Below, piece by piece: positions 39,798-50,610 of a DNA stretch of 64,000 nt. The number at the start of each line of letters is the position of its first letter. Position 1 is the first letter of the stretch. Under the pieces are notes generated by a model, which was given only the letters and a program-made list of their open reading frames with translations, did no database searches and was not told the DNA's origin. The position numbers were made by a program, and so were the translations under genes. Origin of the DNA: Chitinophagaceae bacterium (GTDB lineage: Bacteria; Bacteroidota; Bacteroidia; Chitinophagales; Chitinophagaceae); NCBI GenBank assembly GCA_016722465.1, contig JADKJC010000013.1:744001-808000 (forward strand), read 5' to 3'.

Positions 39798-40448
39798 TTA
39801 TTTACTACGGGTTGCTTTGCGCCTGTCACGATGTTTAAAAATGGGCACCCTGCTTTCATTGCCACGAAGCAATTTGATGATATTTTTCTGATGGGTTAAT
39901 ACGACCATAAAGGCAACCAGTACAGCAAAGATGCGGTAGATGGTTACATCATCATTCCATATCCACAAAACACAAATGGGCAATGCCACACCTGCTAAAA
40001 TAGAACTGAGGGAAACATACCTTGTCAGGAAAAGTACCAATAAAAAAACACCTACACAACTTGCAGCAATGACGGGTTGAACGGCCAGGATCATTCCAAA
40101 CAGTGTAGCTACCCCCTTGCCACCTTTGAAATCTGCAAATATGGGGAATATATGACCCAATACTGCGGCAAGACCAAGACCTACCATCAGGTTTGTTCTG
40201 TCCCATTCATTATGGAGATAGTAAGGTAAAAAATTGAAAAGTGCTACGGCAGCCATCCCTTTTAATATGTCCATCACCATTACAATGGTGCCATATCTGG
40301 AACCCAGCACCCGGAAAGTATTAGTAGCGCCCATGTTGCCGCTACCGTATTCACGGATGTCGATTCCAAAAAATTTTCTACTGATCATCAATGCAGTGGG
40401 TACGGAACCGATCAGGTAAGCCACAAAAATCAATATCAGTTCCTTCAT
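39798..40448 (-). CDS. plsY: Glycerol-3-phosphate acyltransferase PlsY
   Basis: 216 residues, about five to seven helices. The three PlsY motifs are visible: IGSVPTALMISRKFFGIDIREYGSGNMGATNTFRVLG (motif 1 SGNxGATN), the G-rich HIFPIFADFKGGKGVATLFG (motif 2) and the later TRYVSLSSI (motif 3). PlsY acylates glycerol 3-phosphate with acyl-phosphate, the first step of phospholipid synthesis. The frame opens at a TTG (40475), but ATG 40448 is the true start, just downstream of a good promoter. Confidence 0.95.
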   Translation of the reverse strand: MKELILIFVAYLIGSVPTALMISRKFFGIDIREYGSGNMGATNTFRVLGSRYGTIVMVMDILKGMAAVALFNFLPYYLHNEWDRTNLMVGLGLAAVLGHIFPIFADFKGGKGVATLFGMILAVQPVIAASCVGVFLLVLFLTRYVSLSSILAGVALPICVLWIWNDDVTIYRIFAVLVAFMVVLTHQKNIIKLLRGNESRVPIFKHRDRRKATRSK

Positions 40449-40472
40449 AGTTTCTTTAGTGAGTTGAGGATG

Positions 40473-40504
40473 CAAATATAGCCATTTACCACTTTGGTTA
40501 ACAA
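40473..40504 (-). promoter_or_regulatory. Bacteroidota-type promoter of plsY
   Basis: Minus strand TTG (40504-40502) and TATATTTG (40480-40473) are separated by 21 bases; the -7 element ends 24 bases before the ATG. Confidence 0.6.
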
Positions 40505-40542
40505 TTATTTAATGCTAAAAAAAGGAGGAAATTGTGCGCCCT

Positions 40543-41367
40543 TTAGATTTTTTTTGTAAGGATAGCAATCCAATCTCCTTTTTGGGTAACAGAGAGATGC
40601 TGAAAACCAGCTTTTTCGATAGCCGTTTTCATAGCCTTCTCATCAGTTGCCAGGAAGCCACTAAAGATAGCTTCGGTTCCGGCATGGGCAATAGCTGAAA
40701 TGGAATCAAGGCTAGCTGTGATCACATTCAGGTTGATATTGGCCAGGATAATATCATATTGCTTTCCCGCCGGGATGGTTTCCATCAGCGCCACCTGTAT
40801 ATGCTTGCAGCCGTTTTGCTCAATATTTTCCTCTGTATTGGTAATGCTCCATTCGTCGTTGTCAATGGCAAAAACGGAAGCTGCCCCCAGTTTTTGAGCA
40901 AGAATGGCAAGGATACCCGTACCGGTGCCAAAATCAAAAACAGTTTTGTCTTTAAAGTTGACCGACTCCATGTGTTTCATCACCAAATAAGTGGTGGCAT
41001 GGTGACCGGTGCCAAAACTCATTTTGGGAGTAATGACAATCTCATGCTGCACATTTTTAATGGGCTGGTGAAAATGCGCCCTGATGGCAACGAACTTATC
41101 TACAAACACGGGTTCAAATTCGCTCTCCCATTTTTTATTCCAGTTGATATTTTCAATATCAGACTTTGTGTAAGAAACAATAGAGAATTTCTCCAGCACC
41201 TTTTCAAAAGCGTCCTGATTGAACTGAAATTCCGGTATAAAAGCGATGAGCAGGTCTTCTTCTTCCACAAAACCATCAAAGCCCTGTTCGGCCAGCATAG
41301 CGATCAATTTATCTGACTCTTCCTGGTTGGGTAGTTCAAAATCGAACTGGTAAAAATTGCTGTGCAT
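40543..41367 (-). CDS. prmA: Ribosomal protein L11 methyltransferase
   Basis: 274 residues. An N-terminal substrate-recognition domain (about 1-110) with WNKKWESEFEPVFVDKFVAIRAHFH is followed by the SAM domain: MSFGTGHHATT, FDFGTGTGILAILA, FAIDNDEWS and the NPPF-type replacement ILANINLNVI. PrmA trimethylates ribosomal protein L11. It stops 10 bases downstream of nothing else on this strand but starts 10 bases after the GH31 stop, so the two may share a transcript. Confidence 0.93.
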   Translation of the reverse strand: MHSNFYQFDFELPNQEESDKLIAMLAEQGFDGFVEEEDLLIAFIPEFQFNQDAFEKVLEKFSIVSYTKSDIENINWNKKWESEFEPVFVDKFVAIRAHFHQPIKNVQHEIVITPKMSFGTGHHATTYLVMKHMESVNFKDKTVFDFGTGTGILAILAQKLGAASVFAIDNDEWSITNTEENIEQNGCKHIQVALMETIPAGKQYDIILANINLNVITASLDSISAIAHAGTEAIFSGFLATDEKAMKTAIEKAGFQHLSVTQKGDWIAILTKKI

Positions 41368-41377
41368 TTTATTAAGA

Positions 41378-43747
41378 TTAGTTTTCGGTTAGGTTTATTT
41401 CGAGTTTAATTGGCTGTCCCCTGAAATCAACATCAATCAATTGATAATGTTTTTGCACCCCCATCACACTGGTCCTGATATCCATTTTAATGATTTCCTG
41501 TATTGGAATATCAATATTATTCCTTTTACCCCGATTCGGATAAGCGATCAGTTTGCTACTCCCGATTTTCAAACTTCTTTTGAACCCACTTTTATACAGT
41601 GCATTGTTATTGGTGCTGATTTCAATGATCATTTTATTACCCGTTGTGATCCCTTTGAAATTGATTATTTCTGAAACGCCATTTTTACTTTCGCCGTCAT
41701 CATAGTACAATATACCAGTAGATTCTTTTGAAGACGGGTAGTAAATGATATGGATGTCATTATCTTTTAGATCTTTGGAAGTAGCGGCTGGTTTGCTAAA
41801 ATTGTACAGCAGGGGTACAAAACTTCCTTCTTTAACAAAAGCAGGAATGTGGCTGATACCAACCAATTGATTTATCCATACACCTCCTTTAAAACTTGTT
41901 GTATCAAAAAATCATACCACTTACCCTCTGGCAAATAAATTTTTCTTTCTGTCGCACCCTTTTCCAAGACAGGAGCTACCAAAATATTTTCTCCCCACAT
42001 AAACTCATCACCAACATTTACAGCAACCATATCTTTTGGATAATAATAATACAGCGGTGCCACCAATGGTTCAGCTTTTGAAGCTTGCTTATAAGCAAGC
42101 GTGTAATTATATGGCAGCAGCTGGTACCTTAACTGTACAGAACTCTTTGCATACTCTCTGTAAGCTGTATCGATCAGCGCAGGTTCGCTTGGAAAGCTGT
42201 ACGCATTAGGATCGATCTCAAACAATGCCGTACCATGCGGCCGGAAAATTGGTGTGAATGCCGCAAACTGAAGCCACCTTACATACAATTCAATATCGCC
42301 CTCACCACCAGCAAAGCCACCGGCATCTGCATGAATGTAAGGAATACCGCTCATGCTCATACCCAGCATTACCGGCAGTTGTGCCTGCAGACCACTCCAA
42401 CTGCGGCTGATATCACCGCTCCAGGGGAAAATGTTGTAACGCTGGCTCCCTGCAAACCCTGAACGGTTCAGGTGAAACAACCGCTGATTGGGATATTCTT
42501 TTGCATAATGTTCACTCAGCATCCTGTTCCAGTAATGCCCGTAAATATTATGTACTTCGTCGGCGCCCATTAATCTTTTAACGCCATAGTCTTTCAGGCT
42601 GTGGCGGATACTGGCAGGATGTTTTTCCGGTTCCCCCAGGTCAGTCCACCAGGCATGTACGCCGTTGGCGATTTGCTTTTTATAATGATTCTTCCATATC
42701 CAGTTGCCGGCATCTTTTCTAAAGATGTCTAACAAGCCTCCATAGCCGAAATAAAAATCAGTAAGGTTAAATGGCCTGCCTGCTGAATCAACTGCAAAAT
42801 ATTTGTTAGCAGCATCGTAATTTTTTGTTCCTTTTAAAATGAAAGGCTCTGCAATTAACACGGTATTGATATTGTCTTTCTTAAAATCACCGATCATTTT
42901 TTTAGGGTCGGGCCATTTTGTTTTGTTCACCCATTCGAGATTGCCCAATGTATTTTTGATACTGTCGCCAAACCAGAAAAGGTCGAAGATCACTGCATCA
43001 AACGGAATTCCTTCCTGTTTCATTTTACCTGCAATATCTTTTACCTGTGCTTCGCTGCTGTAGCCAAAGCGGCTCATAAAGTTGCCCATGGCCCAGCGTG
43101 GAGGCAGCGGCTGCGTACCGGTAAGTTTATAATAAGAAGAGAGGATTTCCTTATAATCATTTCCAAAGATGATGTACACATTGAGTTCGCCACTCACAAA
43201 ACCTGCTTCAAAAAAATCATTATCGGTTTTGCCAATGTCTGCATAGCCTTTGGAGGCATTGTCAAAGAATAAACCATAACCTTTTGAAGAGGTGAAGAAA
43301 GGAACAGAAAAATTCAGCGCATCGGCACCATTGCTGTATCCATACCAGGGATTGTTGTACAACGGAAACCGGTACCCTCTCCTGTTCAATGGCAATGCTC
43401 TTTCGCCGCCGCCGAAAATTTTCTCCTCTTTATCCAGCATGAACCTGAAAACATGGTGCCCACCTGTATCTTCCTTAACAAATGGCTTAACCTTGTTTTG
43501 TTTCCAGGCAACTATGCCGTGCTGTAAATCTGCGATAACAGCTGTTTGGCTTACAGGCTTTGTAATTACCGCATTGGTAATATTCTCATTCGTTCTATAA
43601 CCTTTTGGTTGAAAAACCACTTTCACTACATTGGATCCGTAAGGAATCACCTTCCAGCTACCCTCGGCTTTTTTATAAGGGTTTGTTTGTGCAGAAACGG
43701 TGCGATAATAAAAAGAAAGCGACAGAGAGAAAATATCTGTATCGCAT
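41378..43747 (-). CDS. Glycoside hydrolase family 31 alpha-glycosidase, frame-broken
   Basis: About 790 residues if repaired, exported. The main frame 41872-43650 carries the GH31 catalytic barrel: nucleophile Asp in HAWWTDLGEPEKHP and acid/base Asp in FPWSGDISRSW. The C-terminal beta-domain is in a second frame (41378-41866, INQLVGISHIPAFVKEGSF). One missing T in the run at 41906-41911 joins them as YDFFDTTSFKGGVWINQLVG. The signal peptide starts at ATG 43747 (MRYRYFLSVAFFLL) and needs another one-base change near 43710-43714 to reach TVSAQTNPYKKAEGSW. Likely cleaves alpha-glucosides or xylosides in the periplasm. Confidence 0.88.
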
Positions 43748-43856
43748 AGTTTATTTTTTTATACAAGATGAGTGAATTCAAAACCGGGGTTCGCTGCACT
43801 TGTTGTTTAAATTATTTGAGCACAAAATTAGTTCATACTGAAATTACATTAACATT

Positions 43857-43880
43857 AAAAAAAGGCCCGGAAAGGCCTTT
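43857..43880 (-). terminator. Intrinsic terminator after the TPR-Ppx/GppA-like gene
   Basis: Minus strand reads AAAGGCC, CTTTCCG-type loop, GGCCTTT and then a T-run; about 25 bases after the stop. Confidence 0.8.
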
Positions 43881-43904
43881 GTATTCCAATCAAAAAAAAT
43901 AGAA

Positions 43905-45315
43905 TTATTTATTTACCGCCAGCATACCGGTATACTGATGGGTTACTTTTTTAATGATGTACCCACTGATCCAGCCCACATAACCATAGCGTGGGTAAAT
44001 GAATTTCTTGTTCGGATTAACAGAGTTCACTTTTTTAATCAACTCATCCAGCCAGATGGCACCAGCCGTTAATGCTCGTTGGTCATAGGTTTTTGTCACC
44101 CTTTCAATATTGTTTCGGGCAGTTACCTGGGTTACATGATTGGTAATGGCAAGGAGTGAAGCCGGCTTTGTCAGTTCATCATAATTACTGACCAGTTTTT
44201 GGCGGAAATCAGCAATGTCCTTACCACTGAGCTCCACATAGTTTTGTTCTGCGGCTGCCGGGTATAAATAAGAAGTCAATGCCCAAACAATACCGCCGGA
44301 TAAATAAATGGCATCTTTCGATTTAAAATCGTTCTTAAAAGCCAGTTCGGTATCCACTGTAAAGCTGATACTGTCAGCCCATAATTTTTCCGCTGCGGCA
44401 ACAAACTGTTTAATATTACCTTTTTCACGGGCATCCACCAGGCGCTGAAAAGATTTGGTACCAAGCGGAAAAGTGACAGGAACCAGCCTGCGGGCTTCGT
44501 CAAAATAGCCACCTTTTGTATTGCCGCTGCCAATGTCCAGTTGGTTGGCATTGAACCTGTCTTTCTGTGGTACAATACCCAGTATACTCAATTCAGCTTC
44601 CTGGTTGGGTGTGATAGACGTGATGGTCACGGCAGAATCCATTTCTTTGGGCCGAACGATGGATGCAAAATAATCTGTCTTGTTGTATTTATCCAGTTCC
44701 TGCCTTAACCCGCTGCTAATCACAACATGTGTGTTGCTGCCCGGGATCTTGTAACGCTCTCTTATCATGCTCCACAGCAGCGTCAGGGCATCCTGTGTTT
44801 CTTTTTCACTTTTGTAAGAAAGTTCAGCGGCATCAGTATTGATGGCGGTGTCTCCTTCAGTGTATAGTCATACTGCCGGTCCTTACTCAATTTTACTTCA
44901 ATGATGGTCATTTTAACCCCCTTGGCACCAATCTCGATACCGGCATACATATCACCAATGCCCTGGGCGCTTTTCAATAAACTCTCTACCACATTGGCAA
45001 GCACCTTTAGATTCAATGAGCGATACAACTTCACTGACTGTTGGTAATTCTCTATTGATTTTTTAGGTTGATCTAATTTGCCATACAAAGTACCCAGCCC
45101 CTGGTACACCGAAGCCTGTGTGTAAATATCATTACTGGCAACAGCACGTTCCAGGCTCTTTTTGAAATATTCTTCAGCTGCTTCCAGTTGCTGGGCTTCC
45201 ATCAAAGTGGTGGCTGTTTGCAACATCCTGAAAGCTGCAGCGCTTTTGATCTTTTGTGCACTGGCAGTTGTCAGGGAGAAAACCATTAAGAGAAAAAAAC
45301 AAGTTTATTGAACAT
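43905..45315 (-). CDS. Exported TPR protein with Ppx/GppA-like ASKHA domain, frame-broken
   Basis: About 470 residues if repaired. ATG 45315 gives MFNKLVFF; one missing T in the run at 45293-45299 links it to LMVFSLTTASAQ, a signal peptide. Three TPR-like units follow (EAAEEYFKKSLERAV, SVYQGLGTLYGKL, PKKSIENYQQSVKLY). A second break near 44853 (one G lost) leads into the Ppx/GppA-like part: AGIEIGAKGVKMTIIEV, VVISSGL, LDIGSGNTKGGYF and DAIYLSGGIVWAL. ASKHA phosphatases are normally cytoplasmic, so an exported copy with TPRs is odd. Substrate unknown; polyphosphate or a nucleotide is a guess. Confidence 0.75.
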
Positions 45316-45478
45316 GGTACAGTATGTTATGATGATTATGCGATTTTGAAAATTTACCTGAATGGCCAGGAAATAAGAATCCCTATTCACTTAAAGGGCA
45401 AACCTAAGACAAAGATTTAGGTTTCGTTAGTAATGTGTGCGATCAAATATGCAGATTTTTTTCACAATGAAACGGCAT

Positions 45479-45506
45479 AAAAAAACTCCGGTAACATACC
45501 GGAGTT
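45479..45506 (-). terminator. Intrinsic terminator after pnp
   Basis: Minus strand AACTCCGGT, five-base loop, ACCGGAGTT then a T-run; a 9-base perfect stem about 30 bases after the stop. Confidence 0.9.
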
Positions 45507-45535
45507 GAATAATTTAAATAAGTAAACGATTCAGT

Positions 45536-47665
45536 TTATGGCTTAGGCTGCTGCTCTGGTTTTGGCATCAGCGCTTTGCGGCTCAGTTTAAATTTACCGG
45601 TGCGTTGGTCAACTTCCAGCAATTTTACTTTTACTTTATCGCCTTCTTTAAAGATGCCGTCCATTGTTTCCAGTCGCTTCCAGCTTATTTCACTGATGTG
45701 CAGCAAACCTTCTTTCTTAGGCAAGAACTCTACAAAAGCACCAAACTCTTTAATGCTTTTTACCGTGCCTTCGTATGTATCACCCACAACCGGTGTAGCC
45801 ACCAGGCCTTTGATCCAGCTAACAGCCCTGTCCAGGCTTTCTTTTGAAGCAGAGAACACACTTACTTCACCTACATTGTTTACTTCTTCGATATTGATGG
45901 TTGCACCAGTTTCACGCTGCATTTCCTGTATCACTTTACCACCTGGCCCGATTACCGCACCAATGTATTCTTTATCGATGATCAGTTTAACCATACGTGG
46001 TGCATGTGGCTTCACGTCTTCCCTGTGTTCCGGCATACAGGCATACATGGCATCAAGGATATGTAAGCGGCCTTTACGAGCCTGCTCAAGTGCCTGGCGC
46101 ATAATGTCCATACTCAAACCATCCACTTTAATATCCATTTGTACACCACAGATACCATCACGGGTTCCGGTTACTTTAAAATCCATGTCGCCTAAATGAT
46201 CTTCATCACCCAGGATATCAGTCAATACAGCAAACTGGTCTGCCTTTTTAATGAGACCCATTGCCACACCACTTACGTGTTTTTTAACAGGTACCCCTGC
46301 ATCCATCAATGCCAGTGAACCGGCACAAACAGTAGCCATTGATGATGATCCATTAGATTCAAGGATATCACTTACTACCCTTACGGTGTAAGGATAATCT
46401 TTGCCCGGCATCATTTTTTTCAATGAACGCATGGCAAGGTTACCATGACCAACTTCCCTGCGGCCAACACCTCTCATCATCTTTACTTCGCCCGTTGAGA
46501 ATGGTGGGAAATTATAATGCAAAATGAATTTTGTGTAATCAGATTTGAAAGCACTTTCCACCAGCAGTTCATCTAAAGGAGTTCCAAAAGTAACCGTTGT
46601 AAGTGATTGTGTTTCACCTCTTGTGAACAATGAAGAACCGTGTGGTGTAGGCAAAATACTGATCTCCATATCCAACTGGCGGATATCTTCGGTACCTCTT
46701 CCGTCCAAGCGCTTGCGGTCGTTCAGGATCATATCCCTTACTACATAATATTGCAGTTCTCCAAAATAATGACCGATCAGCTTTTTATCTTCATCAGGCA
46801 ATTCTTCGCCCAAAAACTCTTTTACTTCTTTTTTCAATGCATCAAAAGCATCGCTTCGGTCGTGTTTTGCAGAAGCTGCGGCAGAGATGGCATACATTTT
46901 ATCTTTTGCAAATGCACTGATCTTTTCATTCAGTTCTTCATTACGGTAAGGTTTGGTATATTCTCTTTTTGCAGTAACACCAACCTGGTCTCTCAGGTCA
47001 GCCTGTGCTTTAATTTGAGCTTTAATCGCTTCATGGCCCAGTTCAATTGCTTTGATCAGGTCTTCTTCCTGGCACTCATTCGCTTCACCTTCCACCATCA
47101 TGATATTTTTTTCGGTAGCAGCGATGATGAATTCCAGGTCGCATTCAGCCAATTCGGTACGGCTTGGGTTAACGATGAAAGCACCGTTCTTTCTGCCGAT
47201 ACGTACTTCAGAAATAATTTCCTGGATGGGAATATCTGAAACGGCCAATGCTGCAGAAGCGGCTAAACAAGCCAATGCATCTGGTAGTACTTCTGCATCG
47301 CTTGACACGAGGCTGATCAATACCTGCACATCGCATAAATAATCTTCCGGAAACAACGGACGGAGCGCCCTGTCGATCAAACGGCTGGTAAGTATCTCAT
47401 AATCGTTCAGCCTTGCTTCTCTTTTAAAGAAGGAGCCTGGCACACGGCCTGCAGAAGAGAATTTTTCCTGGTAGTCAACCGACAACGGGAAGAAATTCTG
47501 TCCTTCTTTTGGTTCTTTGTTCGCTACTACGGTAGCCAGTAAAATACAATCGCCCTGGCGAACCAATACGGCACCATCGGCCTGGCGGGCCATTTTACCT
47601 GTTTCGATGGTAACCATACGGCCACCACCTATATCAAATGTTACTGATTTAGCTGATAAACTCAT
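45536..47665 (-). CDS. pnp: Polyribonucleotide nucleotidyltransferase (PNPase)
   Basis: 709 residues. Two RNase PH domains (about 15-240 and 325-540) with the linker helix between, then KH (IIDKEYIGAVIGPGGKVIQEM, about 560-615) and S1 (VGDTYEGTVKSIKEFGAFVEFLPKKEGLLHISEIS, about 625-695). FTRGETQSLTTVTFG and GKDYPYTVRVVSDILESNGSSSMATVCAGSLALMDAGVP are the phosphorolysis-site segments. Degrades RNA 3'-5' and forms part of the degradosome. Downstream of rpsO, as in many bacteria, but a strong terminator lies between them. Confidence 0.97.
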   Translation of the reverse strand: MSLSAKSVTFDIGGGRMVTIETGKMARQADGAVLVRQGDCILLATVVANKEPKEGQNFFPLSVDYQEKFSSAGRVPGSFFKREARLNDYEILTSRLIDRALRPLFPEDYLCDVQVLISLVSSDAEVLPDALACLAASAALAVSDIPIQEIISEVRIGRKNGAFIVNPSRTELAECDLEFIIAATEKNIMMVEGEANECQEEDLIKAIELGHEAIKAQIKAQADLRDQVGVTAKREYTKPYRNEELNEKISAFAKDKMYAISAAASAKHDRSDAFDALKKEVKEFLGEELPDEDKKLIGHYFGELQYYVVRDMILNDRKRLDGRGTEDIRQLDMEISILPTPHGSSLFTRGETQSLTTVTFGTPLDELLVESAFKSDYTKFILHYNFPPFSTGEVKMMRGVGRREVGHGNLAMRSLKKMMPGKDYPYTVRVVSDILESNGSSSMATVCAGSLALMDAGVPVKKHVSGVAMGLIKKADQFAVLTDILGDEDHLGDMDFKVTGTRDGICGVQMDIKVDGLSMDIMRQALEQARKGRLHILDAMYACMPEHREDVKPHAPRMVKLIIDKEYIGAVIGPGGKVIQEMQRETGATINIEEVNNVGEVSVFSASKESLDRAVSWIKGLVATPVVGDTYEGTVKSIKEFGAFVEFLPKKEGLLHISEISWKRLETMDGIFKEGDKVKVKLLEVDQRTGKFKLSRKALMPKPEQQPKP

Positions 47666-47820
47666 TTTTTATTGTATTAGATTTTTTAAAAATCAGGCTG
47701 TTCAAAATGGCTGGCTGCGTATTGTAGATAAGATAGGAAATGAATGGGGATACGGTTCCTGTCTTCCGGCAATGCAATCTTATTTTGAGAAAGCCCGTTT
47801 GGGTTAAGGTTTAGTAAAAT

Positions 47821-47862
47821 AAAATAATTCCCAACCAGTGAAATGTAGTTGGGAATTATTTT
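47821..47862 (-). terminator. Terminator between rpsO and pnp
   Basis: AAAATAATTCCCAAC (47821-47835) and its exact complement (47848-47862) form a 15-base stem with a 12-base loop. On the minus strand it lies 23 bases after the rpsO stop and is followed by T-rich sequence. Confidence 0.88.
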
Positions 47863-47884
47863 ATTTAAACATTGTACTTTAAGT

Positions 47885-48154
47885 TTATTTACGGAGACCT
47901 AATTTTTCAATTAAAGCCCTGTAGCCGGTAAGATTGTGCTTGCTGAGATAAGTAAGCAGGCGCTTGCGCTGTCCTACCATCATCATCAAGCCTCTCTGTG
48001 AGGAGAAATCTTTTTTGTTTGTCTTAAGATGATCAGAGATGTGGTTGATACGCTCAGTAAGCAATGCTACCTGGCCTTCAATAGATCCTGTGTTAGTGGC
48101 TTTTCCGCCAAAGTTAAAAATTTTCGCTCTTTTTTCGATTGTTAAATAAGGCAT
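47885..48154 (-). CDS. rpsO: 30S ribosomal protein S15
   Basis: 89 residues, standard length. The S15 core is clear: [68 protein letters not shown]. It binds 16S rRNA in the platform. The minus-strand promoter TACTTTCGC is about 50 bases upstream. Confidence 0.97.
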   Translation of the reverse strand: MPYLTIEKRAKIFNFGGKATNTGSIEGQVALLTERINHISDHLKTNKKDFSSQRGLMMMVGQRKRLLTYLSKHNLTGYRALIEKLGLRK

Positions 48155-48200
48155 TTCTTTTTTTTTAACGTCTTTGTTAATTGCTTTTTTTATTTCGGTT

Positions 48201-48209
48201 GCGAAAGTA
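48201..48209 (-). promoter_or_regulatory. Putative -7 element of rpsO
   Basis: TACTTTCGC on the minus strand is close to TAnnTTTG with C for T at one position; located about 47 bases upstream of the start. Confidence 0.4.
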
Positions 48210-48398
48210 GGTAAAAAATCCGAATTTCATTACTGCTGCTGCGATTTTTCAGTAAAAACAGGCTTATTTTAATATTTTGACCAAAGCCGTGGCGAATTAT
48301 TAAACATCAATAAAGAATAAAAAGTAATTCTTACCTGCATTTGGTAGCTTTTATTCTGCCATATTTGCCAAATATTATAAGACGATTACCAACGCAAT

Positions 48399-49484
48399 AT
48401 GACCATTTACTTCACTGTTACCAACGACCTGGGTTTTGACCAACGGATGATGAGAATTTGTACTTCTCTCAGCCAGGCTGGTTACAAAGTAGTATTGGTT
48501 GGGCGAAGGTTAAAGAAGTCAGTTCCACTGAAAGAAGTTGATTATTCACAGCAAAGGCTCCGCTGCTGGTTTAATAAAGGCAAACTGTTTTATGCCGAAT
48601 ACAACCTGCGGCTTTTCTTTTACCTCCTTTTTAAAAAGATGGACTGCATCTGCGCCATCGATCTCGATTCGATCCTCCCCTGCCTCTTCATCTCCAGAAT
48701 AAAAAGAACAAAAAGGGTGTACGATGCCCATGAACTGTTTTGTGAAATGAAGGAAATAGCTACCCGGCCGGGAATACAAAAGTTCTGGAAAAAGATAGAA
48801 CAGTATGCTGTTCCTCAATTTAAAGCCGGGTACACAGTAAACCAACCGATTGCGGAGGAGTTTTACAGGATGTATGGATCTAAGTTTGGGGTAATCAGGA
48901 ACGTGCCGGTATTTAATGAACCAGGTACTATACAAAAAAAAGAGAAATATATACTATACCAGGGAGCCGTAAATGAGGGCCGTTGCTTTGAAACATTGAT
49001 TCCGGCCATGGCAGCAGTAGATTGTAAACTTGTTGTATGCGGCGATGGTAATTTTATGCAGCAGGCAAAACTATTGACAAAAGGGTATCAATTGGAGGAC
49101 AAAGTGATCTTTAAAGGCAATGTGGCACCGGATGAATTGAGGATAATTACGGCGCAGGCTTATATCGGCCTTAACCTGGTTGAAAACAATGGCTTGAGCA
49201 ACTACCTGAGCCTGGCCAACAAATTTTTCGACTATATCCATGCAGGTATTCCGCAACTTTGTTCAGGATACCCTGCTTATAAAGAAATAAATGATATAAC
49301 GGAAGTTGCGGTGATGATCACTGATATGAGCGACAAAAACATTGCTGCTGCACTGAACAATTTACTGCTGAACGAGGTTGTATACCAACGCCTGCAAAAC
49401 AACTGCCCAAAAGCAGCCACCATATACAACTGGCAGAACGAAGAAAATATATTACTGGAATTTTATCAGCAACTACTTGGATAA
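48399..49484 (+). CDS. Glycosyltransferase, GT4-like (GT-B fold)
   Basis: 361 residues. The N-terminal domain has TNDLGFDQRMMRICTSLSQAGYKVVLVGRR and the linker RVYDAHELFCEMKE; the C-terminal domain has YILYQGAVNEGRCFETLIPAM and CGDGNFMQQA, then IGLNLVENNGLSNYLSLANKFFDYIHAGIPQLCS for nucleotide-sugar binding. No signal peptide. Transfers a sugar to an unknown acceptor, probably in envelope glycan synthesis. Its stop overlaps the next glycosyltransferase start. Confidence 0.88.
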   Translation: MTIYFTVTNDLGFDQRMMRICTSLSQAGYKVVLVGRRLKKSVPLKEVDYSQQRLRCWFNKGKLFYAEYNLRLFFYLLFKKMDCICAIDLDSILPCLFISRIKRTKRVYDAHELFCEMKEIATRPGIQKFWKKIEQYAVPQFKAGYTVNQPIAEEFYRMYGSKFGVIRNVPVFNEPGTIQKKEKYILYQGAVNEGRCFETLIPAMAAVDCKLVVCGDGNFMQQAKLLTKGYQLEDKVIFKGNVAPDELRIITAQAYIGLNLVENNGLSNYLSLANKFFDYIHAGIPQLCSGYPAYKEINDITEVAVMITDMSDKNIAAALNNLLLNEVVYQRLQNNCPKAATIYNWQNEENILLEFYQQLLG

Positions 49485-50604
49485 ACACTTACATATAGTA
49501 ACACTGGATGTACCCTACCCGGCCGACTATGGCGGTGCCATTGAACAGTTCTATAAAATAAAATGGCTGCACAGATTGGGAGTAAAAATTCACCTGCATT
49601 GTTTTACCAAAACAAGAGCACAATCTGAAATCCTCAATCAATATTGTGAATCGGTAAATTATTATCCAAGAAAAACGGGTTTTAAAGGATTTTCATTCAG
49701 CCTGCCTTATATCGTTTTTTCAAGAAATGACAGAGAACTACTGGCTAACCTTCAAAAAGACAACCATCCCATTTTACTGGAAGGTGTACATACAACTTAC
49801 TTCCTGAACGGCAATCAATTAAATGGCAGGAGAGTTTTTGTAAGGCTCCACAATACTGAATATAAATATTACAGGCAGTTGGCCAAACACGAAAACAACC
49901 TCTTTAATAAATTATATTATACCTGGGAAAGTTTTCTGCTGAAAAAATACGAAAGCCAATTATCAAAGAGCAATACACTGCTTGCATTGAGTAAAACCGA
50001 CAAAGCTATCTTTGAAAAAGAACTGAATGCAACCGACATTCATTTTCTTCCGGCATTTGTTGGATGGGAAGAAGTGATCTCACAAAACGGCAAAGGATGT
50101 TATTGTTTATACCACGGTAACTTATCCATCAATGAAAATGAAGAAGCTGCCGTATGGTTATTACAATATGTTTTTAATACACTGGATATTCCATTGGTGA
50201 TTGCTGGCAAAGCCCCTTCGCAACGCCTGGAACATATTGCCCATCAACAGGATCATACCTGCCTGGTAGCAGACCCCGGGGAGAAAGAGATGCAGGACAT
50301 CATTGCAAAAGCACAGGTAAACATATTGCCATCTTTTAATAATACTGGTGTAAAATTAAAACTGCTCAATTCGTTGTACAGCGGCAGGCATTGTGTGGTG
50401 AATAAAGCCGGTGTGGATGGTTCCGGCCTGGAAAGCCTTTGTTCTTTTGCAGAAGATGCAGAAGATTTTAAAAGAGTGGTCAGTGAACTTTACAATACTT
50501 CCTTTAACGAAGAAAAATTGCTGCAACGCAAAACTTTGCTTGCACAAATGAACAACAATAAAAAGAATGCAGAGAAAATGATCGGGCTGATATGGCCGGA
50601 CTAA
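49477..50604 (+). CDS. Glycosyltransferase, GT4-like
   Basis: 375 residues from the TTG at 49477 (LDKHLHIVTLDVPYPADYGGAIEQFYKIKWL), which overlaps the previous stop by 8 bases. The frame runs further upstream to 49378, but that part lies inside the preceding gene and has no family character. C-terminal GT domain features: CLYHGNLSINENEEAAVWLLQYV, DIPLVIAGKAPSQRL, INILPSFNNTGVKLKLLNSLYSGRHCVVN. A coupled pair with the gene before suggests two successive sugar additions. Confidence 0.85.
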   Translation: MDKHLHIVTLDVPYPADYGGAIEQFYKIKWLHRLGVKIHLHCFTKTRAQSEILNQYCESVNYYPRKTGFKGFSFSLPYIVFSRNDRELLANLQKDNHPILLEGVHTTYFLNGNQLNGRRVFVRLHNTEYKYYRQLAKHENNLFNKLYYTWESFLLKKYESQLSKSNTLLALSKTDKAIFEKELNATDIHFLPAFVGWEEVISQNGKGCYCLYHGNLSINENEEAAVWLLQYVFNTLDIPLVIAGKAPSQRLEHIAHQQDHTCLVADPGEKEMQDIIAKAQVNILPSFNNTGVKLKLLNSLYSGRHCVVNKAGVDGSGLESLCSFAEDAEDFKRVVSELYNTSFNEEKLLQRKTLLAQMNNNKKNAEKMIGLIWPD

Positions 50605-50610
50605 GTACGA

